Below, one piece after another: positions 1-8,500 of a stretch of DNA of 14,341 bases. The notes beneath the pieces were generated by a model. It did not search any database, was not told the origin of the DNA, and worked only from the letters and a program-made list of their open reading frames with translations. The translations under genes were made by a program, and so were the position numbers. How positions within the stretch are numbered: position 1 is the first letter of the stretch; each line of letters opens with the position of its first letter. The DNA is from Bacteroidales bacterium UBA3696 (GTDB lineage: Bacteria > Bacteroidota > Bacteroidia > Bacteroidales > Paludibacteraceae), in assembly GCA_002372135.1 (NCBI GenBank), contig DFIN01000028.1, positions 1 to 14,341 of the forward strand, read 5' to 3'.

Positions 1-43
1 AGGCATCCCAGTCGAAGTTCTGGAGTGAGGGATTCTCTGTCAT
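1..43 (-). CDS. rpsA: Ribosomal protein S1, N-terminal fragment (partial)
   Basis: Only the first 14 codons lie in the window; the gene continues beyond the left edge on the minus strand. The visible peptide is MTENPSLQNFDWDA. A short acidic N-terminus containing F-[DN]-W-D-A is, from family knowledge, typical of Bacteroidota 30S ribosomal protein S1, which binds mRNA on the ribosome. The start at 43 is supported by a well-formed Bacteroidota promoter about 60 bases upstream. The leader lacks a Shine-Dalgarno sequence, as is normal in this phylum. The identity rests on a very short peptide, so another protein with a similar N-terminus cannot be excluded. Confidence 0.65.
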   Translation of the reverse strand, partial: MTENPSLQNFDWDA

Positions 44-102
44 AATGGAGAATGAAATAAAAAGTTAAACATGTTCGGCTTTTTTCTCGCTAAAAAAGCG
101 CG

Positions 103-134
103 CAAAGATACGGCAAATACTTTGTCTTGTACAA
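103..134 (-). promoter_or_regulatory. Bacteroidota-type promoter for the rpsA-like gene
   Basis: Read on the minus strand, TATCTTTG (103-110) is an exact match to the -7 consensus TAnnTTTG. A TTG (132-134) lies 21 bases upstream, at the usual spacing for the -33 element. Transcription would start near 96 and give a leader of about 50 bases before the ATG at 43. Confidence 0.65.
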
Positions 135-282
135 CAGAAAAATACTTTTTTTTCAATTCGATGTTTTGGGCGTGAGAAAAAATAAAAAAAAGAGGGAATG
201 TTTGTGGTATGTGTCGAAATAGAAATACATTTGCGCTGTAATTCCACGCTGTGAGGGAAATGTCTTTTTCATAGGGGTGGTA

Positions 283-317
283 TTGCGGACATAACGGCAT
301 TTGTTGAATGTTGTTTG
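283..317 (+). promoter_or_regulatory. Weak candidate promoter for the 6S-like RNA
   Basis: GTTGTTTG (310-317) keeps the TTTG half of the -7 consensus but lacks the TA. A TTG at 283-285 is 24 bases upstream, longer than the usual 19-21. The position fits, since a start 4-7 bases downstream would fall at the base of the predicted closing stem. The sequence match itself is poor. Confidence 0.25.
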
Positions 318-320
318 CGA

Positions 321-545
321 CTTCCAAGAATCTTCGCAACATTCAGGTAATCGGTTTCAAACAAGAACAACGAATGTCCATGGGGTATGTAAATCCCCCG
401 CTCTATGTGTCGGAGAATTTATTATCCGGCCTTAGAAGGGTTTATACATATCATACAGCGTGGACTTCGTTTGTTTTTCTACCGATTACGGGGATTGCGA
501 AGCCCTTTGGAAGCGTGAAGAACAAAAGAATTCACGCTTTTTTTT
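321..545 (+). ncRNA. ssrS: 6S RNA-like regulatory RNA
   Basis: The segment folds by inspection into a long rod. Bases 324-328 pair with 506-510. Bases 332-339 (CTTCGCAA) pair perfectly with 495-502. Bases 348-355 (TAATCGGT) pair perfectly with 481-488. A largely unpaired central region follows (356-370 opposite 470-480). Beyond it, 371-380 pair with 461-469 with one bulge, 385-389 with 452-456, and 411-414 with 425-428 around an apical loop. The transcript ends in an intrinsic terminator. A closing stem with internal loops, a large central bubble and a terminal arm is the 6S RNA design, in which the RNA mimics an open promoter and binds the RNA polymerase holoenzyme. The length of about 190-225 nt fits. 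The Bacteroidales form may correspond to the Rfam motif Bacteroidales-1; I recall this rather than having checked it. The exact 5' end is uncertain. Confidence 0.72.
511..545 (+). terminator. Intrinsic terminator of the 6S-like RNA
   Basis: A perfect 9-bp inverted repeat (AAGCGTGAA, 511-519; TTCACGCTT, 531-539) encloses an 11-base loop and runs into a continuous T tract ending at 545. It lies just before the first gene of the signalling run, so that gene depends on read-through or on an unrecognised promoter in the 29 bases that follow. Confidence 0.82.
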
Positions 546-574
546 GTGTACCCCAAACCAAAAACGAAATACGT

Positions 575-2104
575 ATGAAAACAATCACACTCGGTAAAAG
601 TTCGACCAATGATTATGTAGTGAGCAACCCACAGGTTAGCCGTCAGCATGCGGTGTTGACCATAACAGATAAGGGCGAAGTCTATTTGCGCGACCTGAAT
701 TCCACCAATGGAACATTTGTGGACGGTAAGCGTATCACTACCAATACCCTGTTGCAGCCTGCTTGCAAAGTCAAATTGGCGGATACGGATTTAGATTGGC
801 AAGCCGTTGTGGCTTCTCAGTCCGGCAAGACCCAAGTGATAAAAGTGTCCGGTTCAGCAAGGCAACAACCCGTACAAGGAAAACAATGTATAGTGGGAAG
901 GGCAAAGGATTGTCAAGTGGTGATGGATCATCAGGAAGTTTCGGGCAAGCACGCCATGCTGGAAAACCGTGCAGACGGGATATGGCTGACCGATATGCAA
1001 TCTACCAACGGGACGTATGTGAACGGTCAAAAGATTTCGGCTCCCGTGCGTTTGCAAAAAGGAGATAAGGTGATGATAGCCAATCGCTACGAGTTGGATT
1101 GGTCGCGCATATTCGGCACGAGCGGAAATGCTAAAAAGACGCGCTCTACCCTTTGGATAGGTTTGACAGGGGCAGTGGCAGCCGTAGCGTTAGTGGTAGT
1201 CGGTATTTTCTGTTACCTCCATAACAAGGCATGGACACCTGCCGAAGTATATTCGCACTATAAGAGCAGTGTGGTGCTGATTTACCATTCCTATACCTAC
1301 AAGGTATATTACAAAGGGCAGGCAGTAAGTAGTCTGGTAGGGTATGACGCCTTTAATAATCTGATTTGGAATACCGATAAGGGTGAAGTGGACGTAAACA
1401 GCGTGAGCGGAACAGGTACCGGCTTCTTTATTGATGACAAAGGAACGATTATGACCAACCGTCATGTGGCTTCTCAGATGCCTGATGAATTGAAGCACCC
1501 CGAGTTGATAAAGAATGCGTTGCCCGATATTTTGGAACTGCTCTATTCGGCAACGTCCAATAGGACTGCGCGAAATAATATAAAGACCATATACAACGAT
1601 ATGGCGAATGTGGAGGTACGCTGTATAACAAAGGATTTATCGGTCGTGATGAATGATACCCACGTCAATTCGGAGAGCGATTGGATGTTCTGTACTTTCC
1701 TGAAAAATGCACCCGATGACAAGGTAGATGCTGCACTTATTCAGTTGAATACCAAAAAGACACCTGCCGGTGTTACCATAGTCAATGTACGTGATATGGC
1801 TCAGCCGAAGCACATGGAAATAGGTGATGCCGTATATACATTGGGTTTCCCGAAGGGCTTAACTGTAGCGAGGACGGATGTGGGGATCGAGGCCAATAAT
1901 CAAAGCGGTGAAATCACGCAGGAGAGCGGCGAATATGTGTTCGGACACAATATCTCCATACAGGGAGGTGCCAGCGGTTCACCCGTGTTTGATGCGTACG
2001 GTAAGTTTGCCGGCATTATTACTTCCGGTTTTTTCTTCGGTGGTGCCGGCACGTCGTATAACTATGCGGTTCAGGCTCATAAAGCAGCCACATTATTACA
2101 GTAA
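575..2104 (+). CDS. Membrane-anchored double-FHA, trypsin-like serine protease
   Basis: A 509-residue protein. The start at 575 (MKTITLGK) is chosen because the in-frame ATG at 308 would make the gene run through the 6S-like RNA and its terminator, and because FHA domains usually begin this way. FHA domain 1 spans about 1-75 with G7-K8, S22-R23-Q-H25 and STNG ending at G46. FHA domain 2 spans about 100-170 with G108-R109, S123-G-K-H126 and STNG ending at G146. FHA domains bind phosphothreonine peptides. A basic KKTR stretch precedes a transmembrane segment at about 193-214, so the FHA part should be cytoplasmic and the rest periplasmic. The C-terminal part is a trypsin/DegP-type peptidase whose triad appears intact: H297 in TNRHVA, D385 in KVDAAL and S467 in GASGSPVF. 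No PDZ domain is seen. It opens a run that also encodes a phosphatase and two kinases, so phosphorylation could govern proteolysis. Substrates are unknown. Confidence 0.88.
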   Translation: MKTITLGKSSTNDYVVSNPQVSRQHAVLTITDKGEVYLRDLNSTNGTFVDGKRITTNTLLQPACKVKLADTDLDWQAVVASQSGKTQVIKVSGSARQQPVQGKQCIVGRAKDCQVVMDHQEVSGKHAMLENRADGIWLTDMQSTNGTYVNGQKISAPVRLQKGDKVMIANRYELDWSRIFGTSGNAKKTRSTLWIGLTGAVAAVALVVVGIFCYLHNKAWTPAEVYSHYKSSVVLIYHSYTYKVYYKGQAVSSLVGYDAFNNLIWNTDKGEVDVNSVSGTGTGFFIDDKGTIMTNRHVASQMPDELKHPELIKNALPDILELLYSATSNRTARNNIKTIYNDMANVEVRCITKDLSVVMNDTHVNSESDWMFCTFLKNAPDDKVDAALIQLNTKKTPAGVTIVNVRDMAQPKHMEIGDAVYTLGFPKGLTVARTDVGIEANNQSGEITQESGEYVFGHNISIQGGASGSPVFDAYGKFAGIITSGFFFGGAGTSYNYAVQAHKAATLLQ

Positions 2105-2131
2105 TCATTTAACTACTAATCCTCTATAATT

Positions 2132-2686
2132 ATGTCAACAAGAAGATGTCCCAATGGTCATCAGTATGACCCCAGTATCTATGGCGATACATGTCCCTTC
2201 TGCCCGTCTGAAACGCATGTGATTGAAGAAGACCGTTCAGAAACGATAGGTTTGATTGATTCTACCGCTCCTACCATCCCCATGGAGCAACCTCTGCCCG
2301 TAGAAGATGAGAGTCCGCAAACCATATTGTTTGGCGCGAATAGGGACGATACTTCTGCCAATAATGGCAGAAAACTAATTGCAGTGTTGGTGTCTTATAG
2401 TCACAACCCGCAAGGGGTACTATACCCTATATATGAAGGAAATAATTTTGCCGGTCGCAATGAGGGGAATGATATTCGTGTGCCGGACGATCACTATATG
2501 TCGCGCAGGCATTTCCAGATTCTGTTTACTCCTGCAGAAGGTATTTTCCGCCTTTATGACGAGCATACGGCTAACGGCTTGTACGTGAACGGTGAGTTCA
2601 AGCGCGAAGCCGAATTGCAATCCGGCGATGTGATAGTGGTAGGGGCTACCAAGTTCGTCTTTCTCGCTATTCCGAACATAGCCTAA
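2132..2686 (+). CDS. Zinc-ribbon plus FHA domain adaptor protein
   Basis: A 184-residue soluble protein. The N-terminus has Cys/His ligands C6, H10, C21 and C24 (CPNGH and CPFCP motifs), consistent with a small zinc ribbon. An acidic, probably flexible linker follows (about 30-85). The C-terminal FHA domain (about 90-182) has G108-R109, S124-R-R-H127 and N148-G149, the residues that normally contact phosphothreonine. There is no signal peptide or membrane segment, so it should be cytoplasmic. It starts 27 bases after the FHA-protease gene and its stop codon almost touches the phosphatase start, which implies co-transcription. A plausible role is an adaptor or kinase substrate that joins phosphorylated partners; this is inferred from domain content only. 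Confidence 0.85.
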   Translation: MSTRRCPNGHQYDPSIYGDTCPFCPSETHVIEEDRSETIGLIDSTAPTIPMEQPLPVEDESPQTILFGANRDDTSANNGRKLIAVLVSYSHNPQGVLYPIYEGNNFAGRNEGNDIRVPDDHYMSRRHFQILFTPAEGIFRLYDEHTANGLYVNGEFKREAELQSGDVIVVGATKFVFLAIPNIA

Positions 2687-2687
2687 A

Positions 2688-4208
2688 ATGGGTAAGGGTA
2701 TGGAAAACAGATATCCTTACTGCCAAGTGATAGGTCAGACCGATCGCGGGCTAAAGCGTGCTGCCAACGAAGACCATTTTGGGGAGCGTCAAACTCCCAA
2801 TGGCTGGGTGGCAGTGGTATGCGATGGGATGGGCGGTCATGTGGGCGGTGCTACGGCAAGCCATATTGCGGTGGATACGATTCTTCAGTTTTTGACAGAA
2901 AACTATTTCTCCGATGCTCGTGAGGCAATAGGTGCTGCCATAGATGCAGCCAACGCGGCTATTTTGCGTCATACGGCTACCCATCCAGACCTGAAAGGGA
3001 TGGGATCCACTTGTGTACTCCTCATTGTGCGCGATGGGTTGGTTTATATAGGTCATGTGGGCGATAGTCGCATCTATTTGGTGCGCGACCACCGAATCAA
3101 GCAACTAACTAAGGACCATTCGTACGTGCAGATGTTGGTGGATTCCGGCTCTATAACGGCCGCACAAGCAGAACGACACCCCCGTAAGAACGAAATAACC
3201 AATGCGTTGGGTCTGCCGCAGATGCAACCCGCTACCGTCATGGACGATGCTATATCACCTGAAGCAGGTGACTGCTTTGTGTTGTGCTCCGACGGCTTGT
3301 CGGGAATGGTGAACGATACGACCATTGAGCACGTGGTCAGTCAACAAAAAGATATGACCGCACAACAGCGTGCTAATCGCCTGATTGAAAAAGCCAAGGA
3401 GGGAGGAGGTCTGGATAACATAACCGCCGTGTTGGTGGAATTTGCCACTACACCTAAGGCGGCGCAAGAGCAAACGCAAACCGAGCGGCGCAAGAAAATA
3501 GGTCTATGGGCAGGTGGTATAGCCTTGTGTATGATGCTCGTAGCGGGACTGGTATGGCTGCTTATGCGTTCACCTCAGTCCAAAGACGAAGAAGCGGAAC
3601 AGCAACAAGAAGTTGTGGTGATAGAAAGGCAAGATACGGTTGAAATAACTATTAACGCCCCGCATAAGGAGAATGAAGATGCTTTAGTTATCCGATTGAC
3701 CGACAATCACATCATTACGTTCTGCTCGCCCGACAATAGGATGCTTTATGAACCCATCAAAGTTTCCGATACGGTGGTAGATTGGAATACTGCATTGCAG
3801 TATAATAGTGAGCAAGTGCGGAAAACACACATTTTGACTACCAACGAACAGAATCAGCCTTTAGAGCAAATTAAATTTACGCCTCTGGCGGGAATTGTAC
3901 GGTTCGCACTCACCATACAAGGGCAAACAAAAATCTGGATTGTGAATGTGGATAGTCCGATTCAGCAAGAGCGAGCGGAACAAAAACAAGGTTCAGGACG
4001 TCAGTCAAATTCAGCTACATCTGCTGCTACTTCTGGTCCTGCTAAGCAAACACAGTCGCAGCCTGAACTCCTCGCACAACCCGATTCAACTTCCAGAGAC
4101 TCAGTGATTGAAAATCAGAATAATAGTGAAATGGAGGTGAGGAAAGATACCAATATAGTTGAAGAGCAACAGACGGAAACACAACCACAAGCTGAGGAAG
4201 AACCCTAA
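2688..4208 (+). CDS. Membrane-anchored PP2C-type Ser/Thr protein phosphatase
   Basis: A 506-residue protein. The catalytic domain (about 10-255) shows the PP2C metal-binding motifs: N27-E28-D29, D46-G-M-G-G-H, a GHVGDSR segment, D202 in CSDGLSG and D243 in GGLDNIT. It should remove phosphate from Ser/Thr residues using two divalent metal ions. An RRKK patch (267-270) precedes a transmembrane helix at about 271-292, so the phosphatase faces the cytoplasm. The remaining 210 residues would be extracytoplasmic. They comprise a possible beta-rich stretch (about 315-430) that I do not recognise, then a tail rich in Gln, Glu, Ser and Thr. ATG at 2688 is one base past the upstream stop; a second ATG four codons in (2700) is equally plausible. 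It is the natural opponent of the two kinases downstream. Confidence 0.92.
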   Translation: MGKGMENRYPYCQVIGQTDRGLKRAANEDHFGERQTPNGWVAVVCDGMGGHVGGATASHIAVDTILQFLTENYFSDAREAIGAAIDAANAAILRHTATHPDLKGMGSTCVLLIVRDGLVYIGHVGDSRIYLVRDHRIKQLTKDHSYVQMLVDSGSITAAQAERHPRKNEITNALGLPQMQPATVMDDAISPEAGDCFVLCSDGLSGMVNDTTIEHVVSQQKDMTAQQRANRLIEKAKEGGGLDNITAVLVEFATTPKAAQEQTQTERRKKIGLWAGGIALCMMLVAGLVWLLMRSPQSKDEEAEQQQEVVVIERQDTVEITINAPHKENEDALVIRLTDNHIITFCSPDNRMLYEPIKVSDTVVDWNTALQYNSEQVRKTHILTTNEQNQPLEQIKFTPLAGIVRFALTIQGQTKIWIVNVDSPIQQERAEQKQGSGRQSNSATSAATSGPAKQTQSQPELLAQPDSTSRDSVIENQNNSEMEVRKDTNIVEEQQTETQPQAEEEP

Positions 4209-4222
4209 GCACGATAGCGAAT

Positions 4223-5584
4223 ATGCAGTTGATAGAGCAAATAGGAAAAGGCGGCATGGGGTGTGTATGGTTGGCACGAACGGATGATGGACGCAAAGCG
4301 GCTGTCAAGCAAATGAATAACCAGTTTGTTACCGACCCGCGTATTCGCGACTACTTTATGCGGGAAGCCAAAGCCATGCAGCAACTCAACCACCCCAATG
4401 TTGTCAAGTTGGTGGGACAACCCTATGCCGACAGAGCCGGTAATCTGTTCTTGCCGATGGAGTTTGTGGAGGGCGATACCATTGAACATATAGTGCGCCA
4501 GAACGGGCATTTTGCTCCGGAACAAGCAGTTAGACTAATGTTCCCCATCTTGGAAACATTTACCTATATCCATAGCAAGGGAATGGTGCACCGAGATATC
4601 AAACCTTCCAATATCATGGTACGTCCAGACCAATCCATCTGCGTGATTGATTTCGGTATCGCTAAGGATATGAAGACAACGACAGGACATACCGTGGGTA
4701 GCAGGGTCGGAACGGACGGATATATGTCGCCTGAGCAAGTGAGTGCTACCAACATTGACCATCGAACGGATATCTATTCATTGGGTTGTTTGCTGCACTA
4801 TATGATTACGGGCAAGCACGCTTTTATCAAAAAGCAGAACAACTACGAGACTTCACTTTCAATCATAAACGATGCCTTTCCTTCGGCACAAGAGTTAGTT
4901 GAGGGGGTATCTGATGCCCTGCAAGCAGTTATCTATAAGGCTACGGACAAGAATATGCTTCGCCGTTATCAGACAGCCGACGATTTTCGAAGAGCCTTAA
5001 AACATCTTTTGCCGGGCGAACAGCAAGATGTAGAAATTACGGTAGGTAAAAAAGGTTGTGATATCAATGTCCCGAATGTGTACGTCAGTTCATCCCATCT
5101 GACGATACGATTTACGCTGCCTGATTGCTTTGAGTTGCGTGATCACAGCCGTAACGGTACAATGGTGAACGGGCGATATGTGCACAACGACGTTTATCAG
5201 ATTCAGTATAATCCGAATCCCAATAGCGGGCAGACGCAGCCCGTCCCGTCTATTTATTTAGCCGGAAAGCAAGAATGTGAGTTGCCGTGGTCGAAGGTGG
5301 TGCGTATGACAAATGAGTTGATAGCCAATCCCCCAATGAACGAAGTTCCGGATGATGCACCGGATTTACAACCGATAGGAACCACTCCCCATATACCTAC
5401 AAAAGAAAACAATAAAGGCGAGACGTGGATACTGCTGGTTGTGATGCTGTCCGTAGTCGGAGGGATTCTGTGGTTGATTAACAAAGACAAACTTTCGGAA
5501 AAAGAAAATCAGCGCGTGTTAATAGGATGGTTTAGTGGAGTTTGTGCGCGCCTGATCCTAATCATCATACTTCTATCTATTTGA
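4223..5584 (+). CDS. Ser/Thr protein kinase with C-terminal FHA domain and membrane segments
   Basis: A 453-residue Hanks-type kinase starting 14 bases after the phosphatase gene. The kinase domain (about 1-265) has the glycine loop GKGGMG (8-13), K29, E48, H123-R-D125 with K127, D143-F-G, and a GTDGYMSPEQ activation/P+1 segment, so it should be active. The domain begins almost at the first residue; no better upstream start is seen. An FHA-like domain (about 270-345) keeps G275-K276, S291-H292 and N311-G312, although SR-x-x-H is replaced by SSSH, so phosphopeptide binding may be weaker. A transmembrane segment lies at about 402-420. A second hydrophobic stretch fills the last 22 residues, perhaps a hairpin anchor. 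The FHA domain could bind the kinase's own phosphothreonines or a partner, which would link it to the other FHA proteins in the run. Confidence 0.9.
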   Translation: MQLIEQIGKGGMGCVWLARTDDGRKAAVKQMNNQFVTDPRIRDYFMREAKAMQQLNHPNVVKLVGQPYADRAGNLFLPMEFVEGDTIEHIVRQNGHFAPEQAVRLMFPILETFTYIHSKGMVHRDIKPSNIMVRPDQSICVIDFGIAKDMKTTTGHTVGSRVGTDGYMSPEQVSATNIDHRTDIYSLGCLLHYMITGKHAFIKKQNNYETSLSIINDAFPSAQELVEGVSDALQAVIYKATDKNMLRRYQTADDFRRALKHLLPGEQQDVEITVGKKGCDINVPNVYVSSSHLTIRFTLPDCFELRDHSRNGTMVNGRYVHNDVYQIQYNPNPNSGQTQPVPSIYLAGKQECELPWSKVVRMTNELIANPPMNEVPDDAPDLQPIGTTPHIPTKENNKGETWILLVVMLSVVGGILWLINKDKLSEKENQRVLIGWFSGVCARLILIIILLSI

Positions 5585-5599
5585 AAATAAAATGTAGTT

Positions 5600-8500
5600 A
5601 TGATTGGAAAAGAAATTCTCAATTATACCATCCTGTCGCTGATTGGTTCAGGAGGTATGGGTAGTGTATATTTGGCTGAAAATAAGTACATACGCCAACA
5701 AAAAGTAGCGATTAAGGTCATCAATGCCAATATGGTGAACGACTTTACCCGCCAACGTATGAAGGAGGAGGCAGAGCACTTGGCTTCGCTCGACCATCCG
5801 AATATCGTGCGTTTTATGAATTATCACGCTGACAACGAGGGCAATATCTACCTTGTTATGGAGTACGCGGAAGGTATGAGTTTGGACAAATTCATATCCA
5901 AGAAGAACGGGCTTATTGTAGAGGAACGTATAGCCCCTATGTTTGAACCGCTGTTGGATGCCGTAGGTTATGCCCATCGTAAGCGCATTTTACATCGCGA
6001 CATCAAACCCAACAACATCATCATCACCCCCGATGGGACTCCGAAGATTTTGGACTTTGGGATTGCCACACTCATGCGGGAAGATAATGAGTCTGCCGGA
6101 CAGATTATAGGAACGCCATCCTATATGTCGCCCGAGCAAGTGCGTGGCGAAACGTTGGACGAGCGCAGTGATATCTATTCGTTAGGTGTCGTATTGTTTC
6201 AGATGATGACAGGGCGGCAACCCTACGATACGACAACCATGAATGAGATGGAGATTATGCAGAAAGTGACCGGGGAACCTTTGCCGCCTATGCGCAGTTA
6301 CTATAAGCATATAAGCGACAAGGTTCAACGCGTAGTAGATAAAGCCACAGCAAAGGATAAACAGAAGCGTTTCTCTACGTGCCAAGAATTTAAGCAGGCA
6401 CTCCATTCGGCTATTTATCCTGAAAAAGTGAGTCGAGGAGTCAAATATGGGATAGCCGCTTTGGTGGCACTATTATTGGGTGGAGGTTTCGGCCTGTGGG
6501 ATTATACTCGCGAAAAAGTGCGTTATTATAATGACTATGCGGAAGTGTATGGTATCCCGCAAGGGATTGGAAAAGTTTCGTTCAAAGAGCATCAGCACCG
6601 GCGTGCTACCTACCAGATGACCTATCAAAAAGGGAAACTGCGCGAGATGAAATTAGTGAATGCCCATGGCACGCTTGTAGAGCACTCGGATACGGAGTTT
6701 ATGCATAAACGGTATAGTTATACGAAGTTCTTTTATACGGCTGATGGAAAGATTGATTACAAGGAGGTTTATTCTGCTACGATGCACCCCATCTGCAAAA
6801 TGGACTATTCGGATAACTTGAAGACAATCACTTTTCGCCGATTCGATGCCTATGATACGGAAGCACCGATACAAATGCAAACGACTGCAACTGTCAATGT
6901 GGATAATAACCAAAAAAGCCGCATCAGCCGCTTTTTGCTCACGTATGACGAAAACGGGTATGTCGTTTTGCGAATGTATGCAGGATTGGCTAATCGATGC
7001 GTAAGCGACGGAGCGGGCATATTCGGCATTGCCTATTCCTATGACGAGAAGGGACGGGAAGTGGAAGAATATTTTGTGGACGCTACCGGTAAGATAAAAG
7101 GTAATAGCATCAACTTGGCTCAAAAAATATATACGTACGATGAGTTGGATCATTGGACAAGTGTGCGGTATCTAAGTGCAAACGGCGGAGCTTCACACGA
7201 TGGCAATCAGGTGTACGAAGTAGAAATCAATTACGATCAATGGGGAAATCGGATAGGTGAAAAGTATTATGATGCAAATCACCAAAGCGTTTGTCGGAGC
7301 GATATGAAAGCATTCGGCTTGGCGTACAAACTGGACGAATATGGTAATACAATAGAATATACCTATTTGGGAGAGCAGTGGCAACCCACACTCAATAACA
7401 ACGGCGTACAAGCCATACGGTTAGAATACGACGAGCGAGGATATAATACGAGAATGTCCTACTACGCACCAAACAAAAACAAAGCCTTCGTGCGCTCGCT
7501 GAAAGGTGATACAATGGCAGTTGCCGCAGATTCGCTGACAAATGAGCAAAACGATAATCTGCAACTCACGTTGGCTATTTTCAAGGAGTACAATATGTAT
7601 TATGCTATTCGTGAGTATGAGTATGACGAACGCGGAAATGTGATAATGGTGCGTTACTATGATACCAATCATACGTTGGTGGAACAAGGAAACTCACCCA
7701 TGCAAGTCGTCTTTGCTTACGATGAGCATAGTAATCAAACGGAATATAGCGGTCTGAATGAGCAATCGCAGCCGACGCGCTTAAGCGGCGGGCATTTCTA
7801 CGAGGTCTATGTATTTGATAGTTTAGACCAAATGGTACAACTTCGTTACTTAGATAGTGTCCGTCAGCCCTATCTCGTTCAAAAAGAAGGTTTCGCCGTG
7901 ATGAACACCGTATATAATGCGCACGGCGATCCGCTGAGTAGATCCTTCTTTGATACGAACAACAATCCTGTGATGCTGTCGGACGGATATGCACAATATG
8001 AATATGAGTACGATGCAATCGGGAATTGTATTTCCGTCCGCTATTTAGATACGAAAGGTCAACTTGTAAAAACGTCCTACGGCTATGCTCGGTGTGAATA
8101 TGTGTATGACGAAAAAGATAATTTCCATATCGCTACCAAGTATTACGATACTGCCGATAATATACTATACAGCTATCACTATCAGTATGATGAGCGCGGA
8201 AATCTAACCGGTGAATACGTGATTGATGCGAAAGGTAAATTGTATGGCAATACGGTATATGAACATTCTGTATATGATGCCAATAATTTCTTGACTGAAT
8301 GCTATTATACCAACTTGCAGGGGCACCGCATTAAAAAATCGAAGGACGAACCCTATGCTTCCGTTAAGTACGTACGGGATAAGAATGGCAATATTATTGA
8401 GAGTTCCTATTGGGACGAGAAGGGTAAACCCGCTTTAGATAATCAGAAAACACACCGCCGCGTGTCGGAATATGATGCAATGCATCGTGTAATACATCAG

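Noticed and set aside
88..100. Small hairpin CGCT-AAAAA-AGCG near the rpsA transcription start
   Set aside because: The stem is only four base pairs with no adjoining functional motif, so chance is the simpler explanation.
291..303. TAACGGCATTTG as a 6S promoter -7 element
   Set aside because: The gap between TA and TTTG is six bases instead of two, so it does not fit the consensus.
308..574. N-terminal extension of the protease gene to the ATG at 308
   Set aside because: The extra 89 codons cross the 6S-like RNA and its terminator, encode no recognisable domain, and precede a natural FHA start at 575.
6653..7153. Long leftward open frame of 166 codons inside the giant kinase gene
   Set aside because: It is one of many antisense frames created by the coding bias of the repeat region, with no promoter or domain support.
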